From: an uncultured Helicobacter sp. | GTDB lineage: Bacteria; Campylobacterota; Campylobacteria; Campylobacterales; Helicobacteraceae | Direction of reading: 5' to 3' | Assembly: GCF_937893305.1 (NCBI RefSeq) | Contig: NZ_CALBGN010000016.1 | Span: 62,001 to 126,000 of the forward strand | Length of the DNA stretch: 64,000 nt | Shown: in pieces, positions 1 to 8,448 of the stretch | How the letters are laid out: each line of letters begins with the position of its first letter | How positions within the stretch are numbered: position 1 is the stretch's first letter | The notes under the pieces: generated by a model | What the model was told of the DNA's origin: nothing | The model's input: only the letters and a program-made list of their open reading frames with translations | Databases searched by the model: none | Made by a program: the position numbers and the translations under genes

Positions 1-306
1 TACAATTTAATCAGCTACAAAGCACGCATTAGTATAGGCATTGCTTTGTTGGTGATTGCAGCAAGTATCGGTATTTTCACCCTGAATCAAGATAAAACGG
101 AAGCCAACCTAACACAGCTAGCCCAGAGCTTTTTACAAGGCAAAACCCTAGAGTGCCAAACTCTAACAAAAACCTTACAAGCAGACAATAAAACCTTTAA
201 TTTCATAAGTGGCACATTGACGCTAATGGGGAAGGATAACACAGAATTTAGCCGTATAATCATTCCATTAAAAGCCTGTAAACTTAAAGATATTAAAAAA
301 GATTAA
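1..306 (+). CDS. Small membrane-anchored protein, 5' end cut by window edge
   Basis: The reading frame is open from base 1 to the stop at 304-306, so the true start lies upstream of the window; the TTG at 46 is probably internal. The visible part has one hydrophobic segment (about residues 10-26, IGIALLVIAASIGIF) and then roughly 75 polar residues with two cysteines, as expected for a single-pass protein with a periplasmic or extracytoplasmic domain. It sits 3 bases before mutS2. In H. pylori and C. jejuni a small hypothetical membrane gene lies between murC and mutS2, which fits this position. Function unknown. Confidence 0.75.
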   Translation, partial: YNLISYKARISIGIALLVIAASIGIFTLNQDKTEANLTQLAQSFLQGKTLECQTLTKTLQADNKTFNFISGTLTLMGKDNTEFSRIIIPLKACKLKDIKKD

Positions 307-309
307 GCA

Positions 310-2511
310 ATGCAAGACCACCTGATCTCCCTAGATTTACAAGATTTTTATCATAGCTACACAAGTTTTCTAGCGCGTCCAAAAGATCTTTCACTACAAG
401 GCGATACCAAGTATCATTTACGCTTTATAACTGCACTAGAATCGCTAGTTTTCACCCCTCCAAAAGAAGTTAAGCCCCTGCAAGAAGAACTTGCCCTTTT
501 AAAGAAGTTTGGCTATCTAAAACTTGATGAAATCTTTGAATTTGTGAAAATTATCCGCTATTTTCTCTACCTAAAAAGTCTAAAATGTGAAGGAGTTTTA
601 GGTGAGTGGTTTAACTCTATCCAAATCCCAGAGCAAATTTTACCCATTGTGAAATCTTTCTTAGAAGATGGCAAACTAAAAACAGGCATTTACTTAGATT
701 TAGATTCCATAAATGCAAGCTTAGAAAACCTAAAGCGTGAAATCTCCGCCCAACTCTCCCACACCCTAAACCAAAACAAACTCACTCCCTATCTAGTAGA
801 TAGACAAATCCACCTAATCCACGATGAAGAATGCTTGCTTTTAAAAGCAGGATTTCACCATATTCTAAAAGGACAAATTTTAGATCGCTCAACTTCAGGC
901 TTTTTTTATGTCTTCCCACAAAACATTGCAAACCTAAAAGACAAATACAACAATTTAAAAAACCAAAGAGAATCCAAACTCTTTGAAATTGCGCGCGAAA
1001 TCTCAAATCTTTTTACTAAACATCTTTTATTTTTAACCTTTATCAACAAGGAGTTTGACCGCTTTGACTCCTACCAAGCGCGCCTAAACTTCGCCAAGGC
1101 AAAAAACCTAGAATTTCTAGCCCCAAATGGCACACAATTCTTTTTAGATTCCTTTTCTCACCCTGCATTAAAAAACCCAAAGCCCATATCCCTCCACCTA
1201 AAAGGGCAAGTTTTAATGATAACAGGAGTGAATGCAGGTGGTAAAACAATGCTTTTAAAATCTATTTTAAGTGCAGTTTTTCTTGCAAAACACTTGCTCC
1301 CACTTCCTATAAACGCAAGCAAATCAAGCATACCAAGTTTTAAAAGCATAGAATTTATCTTTGAAGATCCTCAAAATAGCAAAAACGACATCTCTACCTT
1401 TGGTGGAAGGATGTTGCAATTTAGCCAAATTCTAAAACAAAGCCACGCAATCATCGGTGTAGATGAAATAGAGTTAGGGACAGATAGCGATGAAGCTGCA
1501 AGTTTATTTAAAGTCCTATTAGAATCTCTTATGCAAAAACACAATCAAATCATCATCACCACTCACCACAAACGCCTAGCTGCTTTAATGGCAGGGAACC
1601 CAAAAGTCCAGCTCCTAGCTGCTCTTTTTGATGAAGAACGCCAACTCCCGACCTTTAGTTTTCTAGATGGCACAATCGGCAAGAGTTACGCCTTTGAAAC
1701 CGCGCTAAGATATGGAATTCCAAAACCACTCATAAACGCCGCCCTAGCTCTCTATGGAGAAGATAAAGAGAAGCTAAACGCACTAATCCAAAATGCCTCT
1801 CGCCTAGAAATGCAACTTAATCTTGAAATTTCACAAGCGCAAGAGAAGTCAAAACTCCTAGATCAAAAAATCCAAAGCCTAAAAGACAAAGAAACCGCCT
1901 TGCAAGAGAAGTTTAACAAGCTGCAATCCACTCTAGAAGCCACCTATCAAGACGCTATAAAAGCCGCTAAACTCATCATCAAACAAAAATCCACAAGCCA
2001 AATGCACAAAGCTCTAAATCAAGCAAACACACTTCTAAACAAAACAAAAGAGTTTAAAAAAGATTCCATTAAACAGCCCCAAGAATTGACAAAAAACACA
2101 CGCGTCAAATACCACAATATGCGTGGAATCATCTTAAGCACAAACAAACAAATCGCACTAGTAGAGTTAGAAAACGGAATGAAACTTAAAGTTCCCTTTA
2201 GCGATCTTTGCCAAAGCAGCTTTACACCACAACCCCCCACAACAAAACTCAATATCCAAGCCCCACAAACCGCTTCCCCCACTTTAGATTTACACGGAAT
2301 GCGCGCACAAGAAGCCTTGCAAGCTTTAGATACTTTTTTATCAAATAGTCTAATTGCTGGATTTGATGAGGTGTTAATCTATCACGGAATCGGAACAGGA
2401 CGATTATCAAGTCTTGTAAGAGATTTCTTAAAATCCCATCCAAAAGTTTTAGAATTTACAGACGCCCCACCAAAACAAGGTGGCTTTGGTGCAAAAATCG
2501 TAAAACTATAA
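310..2511 (+). CDS. mutS2: MutS2 family ATPase/endonuclease
   Basis: This is a 733-residue MutS2 protein. The ATPase core shows a Walker A motif GVNAGGKT (about residues 306-313) and a Walker B/ABC signature region with VDEIELGTD near 383. A long coiled clamp region (about 490-600, rich in K, Q and E) follows, then a C-terminal Smr nuclease domain with LDLHGMR (659-665) and HGIGTG near 692. The N-terminal mismatch-recognition domains of MutS1 are absent. In this phylum MutS2 does not act in classical mismatch repair; H. pylori MutS2 suppresses homeologous recombination and handles 8-oxoguanine damage. The ATG start follows the preceding gene by 3 bases, suggesting co-transcription. Confidence 0.95.
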   Translation: MQDHLISLDLQDFYHSYTSFLARPKDLSLQGDTKYHLRFITALESLVFTPPKEVKPLQEELALLKKFGYLKLDEIFEFVKIIRYFLYLKSLKCEGVLGEWFNSIQIPEQILPIVKSFLEDGKLKTGIYLDLDSINASLENLKREISAQLSHTLNQNKLTPYLVDRQIHLIHDEECLLLKAGFHHILKGQILDRSTSGFFYVFPQNIANLKDKYNNLKNQRESKLFEIAREISNLFTKHLLFLTFINKEFDRFDSYQARLNFAKAKNLEFLAPNGTQFFLDSFSHPALKNPKPISLHLKGQVLMITGVNAGGKTMLLKSILSAVFLAKHLLPLPINASKSSIPSFKSIEFIFEDPQNSKNDISTFGGRMLQFSQILKQSHAIIGVDEIELGTDSDEAASLFKVLLESLMQKHNQIIITTHHKRLAALMAGNPKVQLLAALFDEERQLPTFSFLDGTIGKSYAFETALRYGIPKPLINAALALYGEDKEKLNALIQNASRLEMQLNLEISQAQEKSKLLDQKIQSLKDKETALQEKFNKLQSTLEATYQDAIKAAKLIIKQKSTSQMHKALNQANTLLNKTKEFKKDSIKQPQELTKNTRVKYHNMRGIILSTNKQIALVELENGMKLKVPFSDLCQSSFTPQPPTTKLNIQAPQTASPTLDLHGMRAQEALQALDTFLSNSLIAGFDEVLIYHGIGTGRLSSLVRDFLKSHPKVLEFTDAPPKQGGFGAKIVKL

Positions 2512-2636
2512 AAATTGGAATCGTAATTTATTGCAGAATATATTACAGATTTAGGACATATGGGATGGGGTTATAAAAGAAATATTAATTCTAAAACATA
2601 ATTCTTTGTGGAATCTTACTTTTAAAACAACTTCAT

Positions 2637-2642
2637 TACAAT
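2637..2642 (+). promoter_or_regulatory. Sigma-70 -10 box for the transporter at 2669
   Basis: TACAAT lies 26 bases upstream of the ATG at 2669, in an otherwise non-coding AT-rich gap. Campylobacterota vegetative promoters are recognised mainly by the -10 box, so no clear -35 is expected. Confidence 0.5.
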
Positions 2643-2668
2643 GCTAGAATTTATTTTTGGAAATTGTA

Positions 2669-3985
2669 ATGAAAAGTTTAAAATGGACGCCATTTGATAC
2701 GCGTTGGATGTTGTCGCTTTTTGGCACGGCTGTTGGTGCTGGGATTTTGTATTTACCTATTAAAGCGGGAGTTTTGGGAGTGCTTCCTGTTTTGGCTATG
2801 ATTTGCATAGTTTTTCCTATGGTGTTTTTAAGTCATAGAGCATTAAGCCGTTTTGTTTTGCAAGCTAGTGGAGATGATAAAGATATTACTTATGCTGCTG
2901 GAGAGTATTTTGGAAGAAAGATTAGTCTTTTTATTTCTATTTTGTATTTCTTTGCGATTTTTCCTATTTGCCTTGCGTATTGTGTTGGGATTACAAATAC
3001 TTTTGAGTATTTTTTTTATTATCAACTTCTTCCACGTTTAAATTCTGATGGTGTGTTTTGGCAATGGTTAAGTAGTGCTTATTATATTAAAGAGATTGAT
3101 GGTAAGAAAATTATTGCTCTTTATCCTATTTATCGTGCAGCACTTGTGTTTGTTTTGGTAAGCACTTTTATGCTTATTATGCTCTTTAGTGAAGAAATTA
3201 TTACAAAGATTTGTGAGTGGCTTGTTTATCCACTTTGTATAATTTTATTTGCATTTTCTCTATATTTGATTCCGTATTGGTCGTTTGATTTTGTTGTTAT
3301 TCCTAGTTTTAAAGAGTTTTTGATAGTTGTTTGGCTGACACTTCCTGTGCTTGTGTTTTCGTTTAATCACTCTCCTGCAATTTCTACTTTTTCTTTAAGT
3401 TCTAGACGAGAATATGCAACAATTTATGAACGAAAAACTAGTCAAATTTTGTTTGCAACTTCTAGTATGTTGCTTGTATTTGTGATGTTTTTTGTGGTGT
3501 CTTGTGTGCTGTCTTTAAGCGTGCAAGAGTTAGCAGAAGCAAGAGAGCAAAATATTCCTGTTCTTTCATTTTTTGCGAATAAATTTGAAAATCCTTGGAT
3601 TATTTATAGTTGTCCTGTTATCGCATTTTTAGCGATTTCTAGTTCGTTTTTTGGGCATTATTTTGGCGCAAGAGAAGGGGCGTATGGAATTGTTAGAAAA
3701 AGTTGTAAATTGCTAGGGGATAAAGAACCAAATTTGAAAATTATCCGCTTTGTTAGTGGATTTGTGATGTATATTGTAATGTTGTTTGTGGCTTTTTATA
3801 ATCCTAGCATTTTAAGTTTTATTGAGAATTTAGGTGGTCCTATTATTGCTGCAATTTTGTTTATAATGCCTATTGTAGCGATTTATAGGGTTTCCAAGCT
3901 AAAGAAATTTCAAAATAAATTTTTAGACGCATTTGTGTTTATTTCAGGTCTTTTGACGATTGTTACTGTGATTTATACATTTTAA
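2669..3985 (+). CDS. sdaC: Serine/threonine-type amino acid permease (SdaC/HAAAP family)
   Basis: A 438-residue inner membrane protein with about eleven hydrophobic segments. The N-terminal FGTAVGAGILYLPIKAG is the typical first transmembrane helix of the hydroxy/aromatic amino acid permease family, and HSPAISTFS in the middle matches the SdaC/TdcC subgroup, which imports serine or threonine with protons or sodium. Translation could begin at TTG 2657, but the ATG at 2669 starts directly before the membrane domain and is preferred. A TACAAT box lies just upstream. No sdaA (serine dehydratase) follows, although the two are often adjacent in Campylobacter. The substrate is inferred from family only. 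Confidence 0.8.
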   Translation: MKSLKWTPFDTRWMLSLFGTAVGAGILYLPIKAGVLGVLPVLAMICIVFPMVFLSHRALSRFVLQASGDDKDITYAAGEYFGRKISLFISILYFFAIFPICLAYCVGITNTFEYFFYYQLLPRLNSDGVFWQWLSSAYYIKEIDGKKIIALYPIYRAALVFVLVSTFMLIMLFSEEIITKICEWLVYPLCIILFAFSLYLIPYWSFDFVVIPSFKEFLIVVWLTLPVLVFSFNHSPAISTFSLSSRREYATIYERKTSQILFATSSMLLVFVMFFVVSCVLSLSVQELAEAREQNIPVLSFFANKFENPWIIYSCPVIAFLAISSSFFGHYFGAREGAYGIVRKSCKLLGDKEPNLKIIRFVSGFVMYIVMLFVAFYNPSILSFIENLGGPIIAAILFIMPIVAIYRVSKLKKFQNKFLDAFVFISGLLTIVTVIYTF

Positions 3986-4133
3986 AGTTGATTAGAGCAA
4001 TGCTTTATTGAAGTATAGGATAAGAAAGAAATTTTTATTAATAAGATTTTTGAGATTTATTTGAATGAAAGTGTAAGGAAAGAATTTTGAAATCATTGAC
4101 GATATTTTAGAAGATGTGAATAAGAATAGGTTT

Positions 4134-4775
4134 TTAAGGGAGTTTTATCACTCCCATTCCTTGGAGTCCTGTAACAATCATTTGGATTCCAACTGCTACG
4201 ATAAAAATTAGTGAAATGCGTGATAACACATATAATACAAGATGTCCTAAGATTTTTTCAATCATTGCAGAGAAATAAAAGAGAATCAATAAAAAAACAA
4301 ATGCAGTAACTACTGCTCCAGCTGCTATTAACATATTGCTTTCTTCAGCGATGATAATCACGGTGGATAAAGTCCCGGGTCCTACAAGCATAGGGAATGC
4401 CATAGGGATTATGCTATGCTTTAGAAGTTCGCTAAATTCTAGATCTTTATAGTTAGAAAAATCTTGTTGTGTTTGAGAAAAAAGTAGGTTTTTTAAACTC
4501 ATTACGCCAATAACTAAACCTCCTGCTACACGCAGGCTGTCTAAATTCACTCTAAAAAGATATTGCATAATAAAAGAACCGCTGAATAAAAAAAGCAAAA
4601 CAATCAAAAATGCCACCCATAAAATATTGCGAAAAAGCTTCTGTCTTAGACGAATAGGGACTTGTTCTGTCATTGCAATAAACAAAGGCAGATTGCCAAA
4701 GGGATTTAAAACAGCGATAATTGTAACGGTTGCTACACCGATGATATAACTAACAGATTCTATGTTCTCAAACAT
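4134..4775 (-). CDS. MarC family integral membrane protein
   Basis: A 213-residue protein of the MarC/UPF0056 (NAAT) family with six predicted membrane helices. The conserved NPFGNLPLFIAMT near residue 25 and the family segment MAFPMLVGPGTLSTVI (about 127-142) are both visible. E. coli MarC was once linked to multiple antibiotic resistance, but that role was not upheld and the transport substrate is unknown. The gene is convergent with the permease at 2669 and stands alone; a possible -10 box (TAGAAT on the minus strand, 4802-4807) lies upstream with an AAAGG ribosome site. Confidence 0.88.
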   Translation of the reverse strand: MFENIESVSYIIGVATVTIIAVLNPFGNLPLFIAMTEQVPIRLRQKLFRNILWVAFLIVLLFLFSGSFIMQYLFRVNLDSLRVAGGLVIGVMSLKNLLFSQTQQDFSNYKDLEFSELLKHSIIPMAFPMLVGPGTLSTVIIIAEESNMLIAAGAVVTAFVFLLILFYFSAMIEKILGHLVLYVLSRISLIFIVAVGIQMIVTGLQGMGVIKLP

Positions 4776-4851
4776 TATATGCCTTTAAAAATAAATTTTG
4801 GATTCTAACATTTTTAAAAGTCTTTTTATGAAATAAAACTTTAAAATCAAT

Positions 4852-5919
4852 CTAACCTAAAGGGTTTAAAAAAGAATCCAAAACGCTACTTGTTGCAAAT
4901 TCTATAAAAGGGACAATAGAGTAGGGCATTCCTAAATGTTCTCCTTGTTTGCTTTGGTTTAGAGAAAGAATTAATAAAAAATCGCAAAGTTCTCTTTCTT
5001 TGCCAAGTTTGTTAAGTCGTGTTTCTAGTCTTTGTGTGAAAGGCTCACAAAGGATTCCAAGTGATAAATGTGGGAGATAAAAATCAAGTTTATCTGTGTA
5101 AAAAAAATCTTGCTTAAAATGAAAAAGCAATTCTAAAAACACCATATTTTCAAAAAGCAAGTTAAAGTTGCGTTCAAATGCAATGGAGTTTTTTAAGGTG
5201 AAATCCCAAAAATAAAGCTTTTTTGGGGCTAAAGCGTGTTCAAATTTCTCTAGCCAAAATAAGATTCCACCTTTTTGCAAAGTTTGTGTGTAGGAGTAAA
5301 ATCTATCTTTTGAGAGTTTGCCCTCTTTTTTGAGTTTAGAATACACATAATAAGGCGTTACTTTTTGTCCTAAATGTAAAATTAGATTCCGTAATATCCA
5401 AAAATCTGTGGGATTTAGTGCTTGTAGAAATTCTCCTTTTTTTTGTTCATTAAAATGTTCAAATAAATTTCCAAACTTTAAATATTGCGATAGAGCGTCT
5501 TCTCCTTGAATTTTACGCATTGATAGAAACTCTGAAAAGGTAATTGGAGGCATAAGAATATTGTCAAATTCTTCATATGGGATTGTAGAAATTAGAATGA
5601 TAAAAGGGAGTGAAAAGTCAAGTTTTATTGGATTTTTATGATAATTATCTAGGATTAAAATAGAAATATTCTGCTCTTTTACAAAATGCTTTAAATGTTC
5701 TAAGTCTTTTTGTGGATTTAAACGCGCGTCATTGCAATTAATATAAAGTTTTTTAAGTGTGTTAAACTCTGCTTTGTTGAAGTAATGCAGCACAAAATCT
5801 GTTTTTCCGATTCCATTTGCGCCATAAAGGCAAGTTTTGTTTGATAGCTCTAAATGGATTTGTCTGTGAAATCGCATTTGAAGTTTTGGATAGGATTCTA
5901 GGATTTTTTCTAAAATCAT
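4852..5919 (-). CDS. AAA family ATPase, DUF4143-like, abutting a type III restriction operon
   Basis: A 355-residue ATP-binding protein. The Walker A motif GANGIGKT is at residues 33-40 and a Walker B-like strand ISILILDNY at about 85-93. A middle helical region with a winged-helix look (KVTPYYVYSKLKKEGKLSKDRFYSY) and a C-terminal half ending in an ENMVFLELLFHF segment resemble the DUF4143-type ATPases, whose C-terminal domain looks like a nuclease without known activity. Its ATG directly follows the res stop codon, so it is probably co-transcribed with mod and res. Whether it serves the restriction system or is a passenger cannot be told from sequence; the cellular role is unknown. Confidence 0.7.
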   Translation of the reverse strand: MILEKILESYPKLQMRFHRQIHLELSNKTCLYGANGIGKTDFVLHYFNKAEFNTLKKLYINCNDARLNPQKDLEHLKHFVKEQNISILILDNYHKNPIKLDFSLPFIILISTIPYEEFDNILMPPITFSEFLSMRKIQGEDALSQYLKFGNLFEHFNEQKKGEFLQALNPTDFWILRNLILHLGQKVTPYYVYSKLKKEGKLSKDRFYSYTQTLQKGGILFWLEKFEHALAPKKLYFWDFTLKNSIAFERNFNLLFENMVFLELLFHFKQDFFYTDKLDFYLPHLSLGILCEPFTQRLETRLNKLGKERELCDFLLILSLNQSKQGEHLGMPYSIVPFIEFATSSVLDSFLNPLG

Positions 5920-8448
5920 TTATAAACTTTCAAGTTGCGTTAAAAATTCATCTAAATTATAAGTTTGCTCTAAATTTTTATTTTCAAAAACCAAAAAGAA
6001 TTTAAAATTTTTATCACTAATTTTATTTGCTTTTTCTATCCATTTTTGTGCAATTAAATTTTTATCCATCGCATCTTTTTCGCTTAAGTGATCCCCTTTT
6101 GTTTCTATGAAAATTACATTTTTTTTCGTCCATACAATAAAATCTGGGTAAAAGTTTAAAAATCCATTAAAGCAAAAATCTTTTTTTTCTGTGTTTCTAT
6201 AAAAGCAAACTACATTATTATAACTAGCGATTTTTTCTATTGCTTCTTTCTCAAATTTATTAAGTCTGCAAGCACTAAATAAAGATTTACTAGAAGTGGT
6301 GATTGCTTGTGGGTCTTTATCAATATATTTTGGGATTTTAAAGCTATTTGTATCATCAGTTATTACAATGCTGTCATTCTCACATTTTTTTAAAAATTGC
6401 TCTTTTGCGTGCTTGTCTAACAAATCTTGTATTTTTTCTGCTATCTTAGTTGCAAAATGTGCTAAAGTATGCGCTTCTGTTTGAATACCGATTAACGCCC
6501 TTTTTGCATAGTCTTGAATTTCATTATATGATGGGAATTTCTTTGTATTTGTTATTATGTGTGTGATTTTTCTTGCTACGAATTTTGTGCGCTCCTCCCC
6601 GCTTTTGCTTGCTAGCTCTCTTTCTAATTGTTCTAATTTAGCTTGTGCGATTAAGTCTATATAAATACTGCCATCTTTATTAATACCTATTTCTCTAACA
6701 TTTTGCGATATTCCAAAGTCAATATTGCCATCACCTTTAGAGAGATTAAACCCATCATATAAATTTTCTTTAGCTAGTTTAATGGGTGTTAGTCTATCAT
6801 TAGTAACTTTTAGCGCGAAGTAACCGAAGCTTTGCCCTATGAATTCTCTAAAGTCTTCTTTGATTTGTAATTGATTTTCGTGCTTTTGCATTTCAATTTC
6901 CTTTTGTTGTTGCGCTTGTGCAATTTGACTAATCTCTTTTAGTTCTTGTGTGAAATCTTGATTTTGTGTGTTTTTTAGTGTGATTGGAGTCTCTTTTATA
7001 ATTTCTGTGGCTTTTTCTTGTATTTCTGTGTTATTAAAGAATGAGGGTAGAGGGTTTTGTAGTGTTAATGGTTCTTTTGAGAGTTGCAAATCTTCTTTGA
7101 TTCTGTAATCGCTTCTACTAAATCCTGCCCCTTGCAGCCCGTTTTGAATCTCATTAATTGCTTTGTCAAAATTCTCGCTATAACTTAATACATAAGAACA
7201 ATTTAGAGAATCACAGCTTGATTTTCTAGCGTTTGGTTGTCTTAGGATTCTTCCTACAATTTGTTCAATATCTGTTTTGTTGCTTCTATGTGATAGACTT
7301 GCAAGCACATAAGCACTAGGGCAATCCCACCCTTCTTTTAAGGCGTTAATTGTGATGATGAATCTAATAGGATAATTTGAGTCTTTTAAATTTACATTTT
7401 TAATTTCATTGATTTTTGCGGTTTTGATTGCGATTTGATTTTCTTCTGTTCCATAGTTTATTAGTATTTGCTTTATGCGATTAAAGTGTTCTAGGTTTTC
7501 TTTTGTTTCTTTTTCTGTTTTTTCTTCATTTTTACTTTGTGCTTGGAGTAAAACTATAGGATTAAAATTTTCATTATTGTCTTTTGCTAGTTGTTCTAAG
7601 CTTCTTTGTAGTTCTATTGCTTTGCTTATTAATGTTGCTTCATCTTCTAACTTATAAGCAATAATAGGGAGTTTTATCATATTTTCTTCTTTAAGTTGCC
7701 AAGCAGGAATTAAACTTAAAACATTTGTTGTTTCCTTTGGTGTAGCACTAAGTTCTAAAATAAGCTTAGGGTTTAAGTCTCTTTGTAGTTCTATGCTAAG
7801 TTCTGATGTGGCTCTGTGGCTTTCATCAAGGATCATTAAGGGTCTAAAGGCTTTTAAGACATTAAATAAACTTAAAGTTTCATCATTCAAAAGTTTAGAT
7901 TTAAAGCTTGCTAAATTGCTATTTTCCTCATAAATTTTTCTTTTGCTTGCTGCATTTTTTAGACTATCTGCCATCATTACACAAATGCAAAGATTATTTT
8001 GTGCGTTGTAAAGATTGAAGTTTTCTCCATAGATTAACGATTCTTTGTCAAAGACTAAAATATTATTATTGAAATAACTGCTTAATGCTTGATAATAAGC
8101 GTGAGATTTATCTCGCAGATTTGCAAGTGTTTGTGTTAAGATTGCTTCGTTTGGGACAATCCATACTACAATACCACTTTTTTGCGATTCCATATTTTCA
8201 TAATAAGTTTTAATAGAATGTAAGGCTAGAAGTGTTTTGCCACCACCTGTTGGGATCTTGTAGCATACTTTTGGGATTCCATTAATTGTGTCTTCATAGG
8301 CTTTATATCCTTCTTTGTTTGTATAAAAATCTTTCCATACAGAGTTTAGTTCTGTGAATTTGCCATTGTCGTAACTACTTTTGTTTAAAACTTCCAAATA
8401 TTGTTGAAAATCTTGTATTACTTTTTTTTGGTAGCTTTTTAATTGCAC
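5920..8448 (-). CDS. res: Type III restriction enzyme, Res subunit
   Basis: An 842-residue superfamily 2 helicase-nuclease. Motif I is PTGGGKT (66-72), motif II DESH (208-211), and ALKEGWDCP with QIVGRILRQP are the C-terminal helicase motifs V and VI. The C-terminus carries a PD-(D/E)xK nuclease core, PDFIV...ETKGD (about 770-786). With Mod it forms the complex that translocates or slides along DNA and cuts about 25-27 bases from an unmethylated asymmetric site. Its start codon overlaps the mod stop by one base. The reading frame is intact. An A8 run covers codons 7-9, and two more A8 runs lie near 6119-6126 and 6181-6188. Confidence 0.93.
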   Translation of the reverse strand: MQLKSYQKKVIQDFQQYLEVLNKSSYDNGKFTELNSVWKDFYTNKEGYKAYEDTINGIPKVCYKIPTGGGKTLLALHSIKTYYENMESQKSGIVVWIVPNEAILTQTLANLRDKSHAYYQALSSYFNNNILVFDKESLIYGENFNLYNAQNNLCICVMMADSLKNAASKRKIYEENSNLASFKSKLLNDETLSLFNVLKAFRPLMILDESHRATSELSIELQRDLNPKLILELSATPKETTNVLSLIPAWQLKEENMIKLPIIAYKLEDEATLISKAIELQRSLEQLAKDNNENFNPIVLLQAQSKNEEKTEKETKENLEHFNRIKQILINYGTEENQIAIKTAKINEIKNVNLKDSNYPIRFIITINALKEGWDCPSAYVLASLSHRSNKTDIEQIVGRILRQPNARKSSCDSLNCSYVLSYSENFDKAINEIQNGLQGAGFSRSDYRIKEDLQLSKEPLTLQNPLPSFFNNTEIQEKATEIIKETPITLKNTQNQDFTQELKEISQIAQAQQQKEIEMQKHENQLQIKEDFREFIGQSFGYFALKVTNDRLTPIKLAKENLYDGFNLSKGDGNIDFGISQNVREIGINKDGSIYIDLIAQAKLEQLERELASKSGEERTKFVARKITHIITNTKKFPSYNEIQDYAKRALIGIQTEAHTLAHFATKIAEKIQDLLDKHAKEQFLKKCENDSIVITDDTNSFKIPKYIDKDPQAITTSSKSLFSACRLNKFEKEAIEKIASYNNVVCFYRNTEKKDFCFNGFLNFYPDFIVWTKKNVIFIETKGDHLSEKDAMDKNLIAQKWIEKANKISDKNFKFFLVFENKNLEQTYNLDEFLTQLESL

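Noticed and set aside
4138..4155. Hairpin GGGAGT/ACTCCC at the end of marC as a terminator
   Set aside because: The stem is only 6 bp, lies inside the last codons, and no T run follows on either strand.
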